Below the pieces are notes generated by a model, which did not search any database, had not been told where the DNA came from, and saw nothing but the letters and a program-made list of their open reading frames with translations. Shown one piece after another: positions 40,288 through 40,635 of a stretch of DNA of 40,635 bases. A program made the position numbers and the translations under genes. The DNA comes from a virus. Location of the stretch: positions 1 through 40,635 of the IMG/VR virus record IMGVR_UViG_3300021956_000025. The stretch is one strand, 5' to 3'. The first letter of the stretch is position 1; the number at the start of each line of letters is the position of its first letter.

Positions 40288-40635
40288 ATGGCTATATTAC
40301 CCAAAATTAATCAGATTCAGCTTGCTATTGAGTCAGGTAAAGTTCTACAAGATAAGAGGCCCTACATGGGCTACTCAGGACTTGGACACAAATGCAAGAG
40401 ATACGTTTGGCTCAACTTTCGTTGGGCTTTTGATCGTTATGTAGACAAGCGTGTTGCCCGCATTTTTGAGCGTGGTGATTGGGAAGAAAATAGAATCATC
40501 CGCGATCTTGAGTCAGTTGGCATTATTGTAACTGATCAGCAACTTGAGATGACTGATTCCACCGGCCATGTCTGTGGACACATAGATGGTATTGCATCCA
40601 ATGTAATTGGTTATGACCCAAATGAGCGTATGCTT
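40288..40635 (+). CDS. PD-(D/E)XK exonuclease-like protein (3'-truncated by window)
   Basis: The first 116 codons of a gene cut by the window edge: MAILPKINQIQLAIESGKVL, YMGYSGLGHKCKRYVWLNFR, RIFERGDWEENRIIRDLESV, GHVCGHIDGI. A GxxGH.C.R.....FR start, then RG...E..I...L...G and GH.DGI, is the layout of phage RecB-like exonucleases (Cas4/YqaJ relatives) that partner with annealing proteins; the D of GHIDGI may be the first catalytic Asp. Family call depends on the missing C-terminal E-x-K motif. No clear Shine-Dalgarno. Confidence 0.65.
   Translation, partial: MAILPKINQIQLAIESGKVLQDKRPYMGYSGLGHKCKRYVWLNFRWAFDRYVDKRVARIFERGDWEENRIIRDLESVGIIVTDQQLEMTDSTGHVCGHIDGIASNVIGYDPNERML

Overview
The window is a stretch of a tailed phage genome with a contractile tail (myovirus morphology). 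Evidence: a large terminase, a DUF1073-type portal, a DUF2184-type major capsid protein, a DUF3383-type tail sheath, a tail tube, a frameshifted pair of tail chaperones, a tape measure, a baseplate hub, spike and J protein, and several tail fibres. Base composition is AT-rich by eye. No tRNA, integrase, repressor or CRISPR array was found. The host is not identifiable; family-level memory places this capsid/sheath/portal set in 40-50 kb myoviruses of Gram-negative bacteria, and the small metabolic genes (2OG oxygenases, MazG) are common in aquatic phages. Both ends are cut inside or at the edge of genes, so the window is not a complete genome.

Layout. (1) 3-3710, + strand: accessory cluster with two 2OG-Fe(II) oxygenases, small proteins, a MazG-like pyrophosphohydrolase and a GT4 glycosyltransferase. 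It ends at a bidirectional terminator (3712-3733). (2) 3737-31752, - strand: the late operon, read from right to left as small terminase, large terminase, holin-like protein, coiled-coil membrane protein, portal, a Nudix/protease/scaffold fusion, decoration protein, capsid, connectors, sheath, tube, chaperones, tape measure, hub, spike, J, tail fibres with a third oxygenase, endolysin and a giant collagen-like fibre. (3) 31753-32323: a 571-bp divergent intergenic region with a GC-rich block. (4) 32324-33312, + strand: a J-domain-like protein and two tiny genes. (5) 33313-36397: two terminators around a 26-bp palindrome, RusA, a repeat/hairpin array and a primase-helicase on the - strand. (6) 36398-40635, + strand: early genes and a recombination module (Sak4-like ATPase, DUF669 SSB-like protein, start of a PD-(D/E)XK-like exonuclease).

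How the parts work together: the middle block builds and packages the virion. The tail fibre block carries three copies of a related tip module, two with a conserved Cys-rich loop. The early right-hand block replicates and recombines DNA.

Most interesting points: a viral collagen-like fibre encoded together with three 2OG-Fe(II) oxygenases and a neighbouring glycosyltransferase; a Nudix hydrolase fused to the capsid protease/scaffold; a TTTTTTC -1 frameshift site in the tail chaperone gene; a mutually exclusive terminator/anti-terminator-like structure between tube and chaperone genes; a GGAGGAA/TTCCTCC hairpin array beside the primase; a near-perfect palindrome between two terminators; a shared early promoter motif; and a strand-biased excess of CCGCG.
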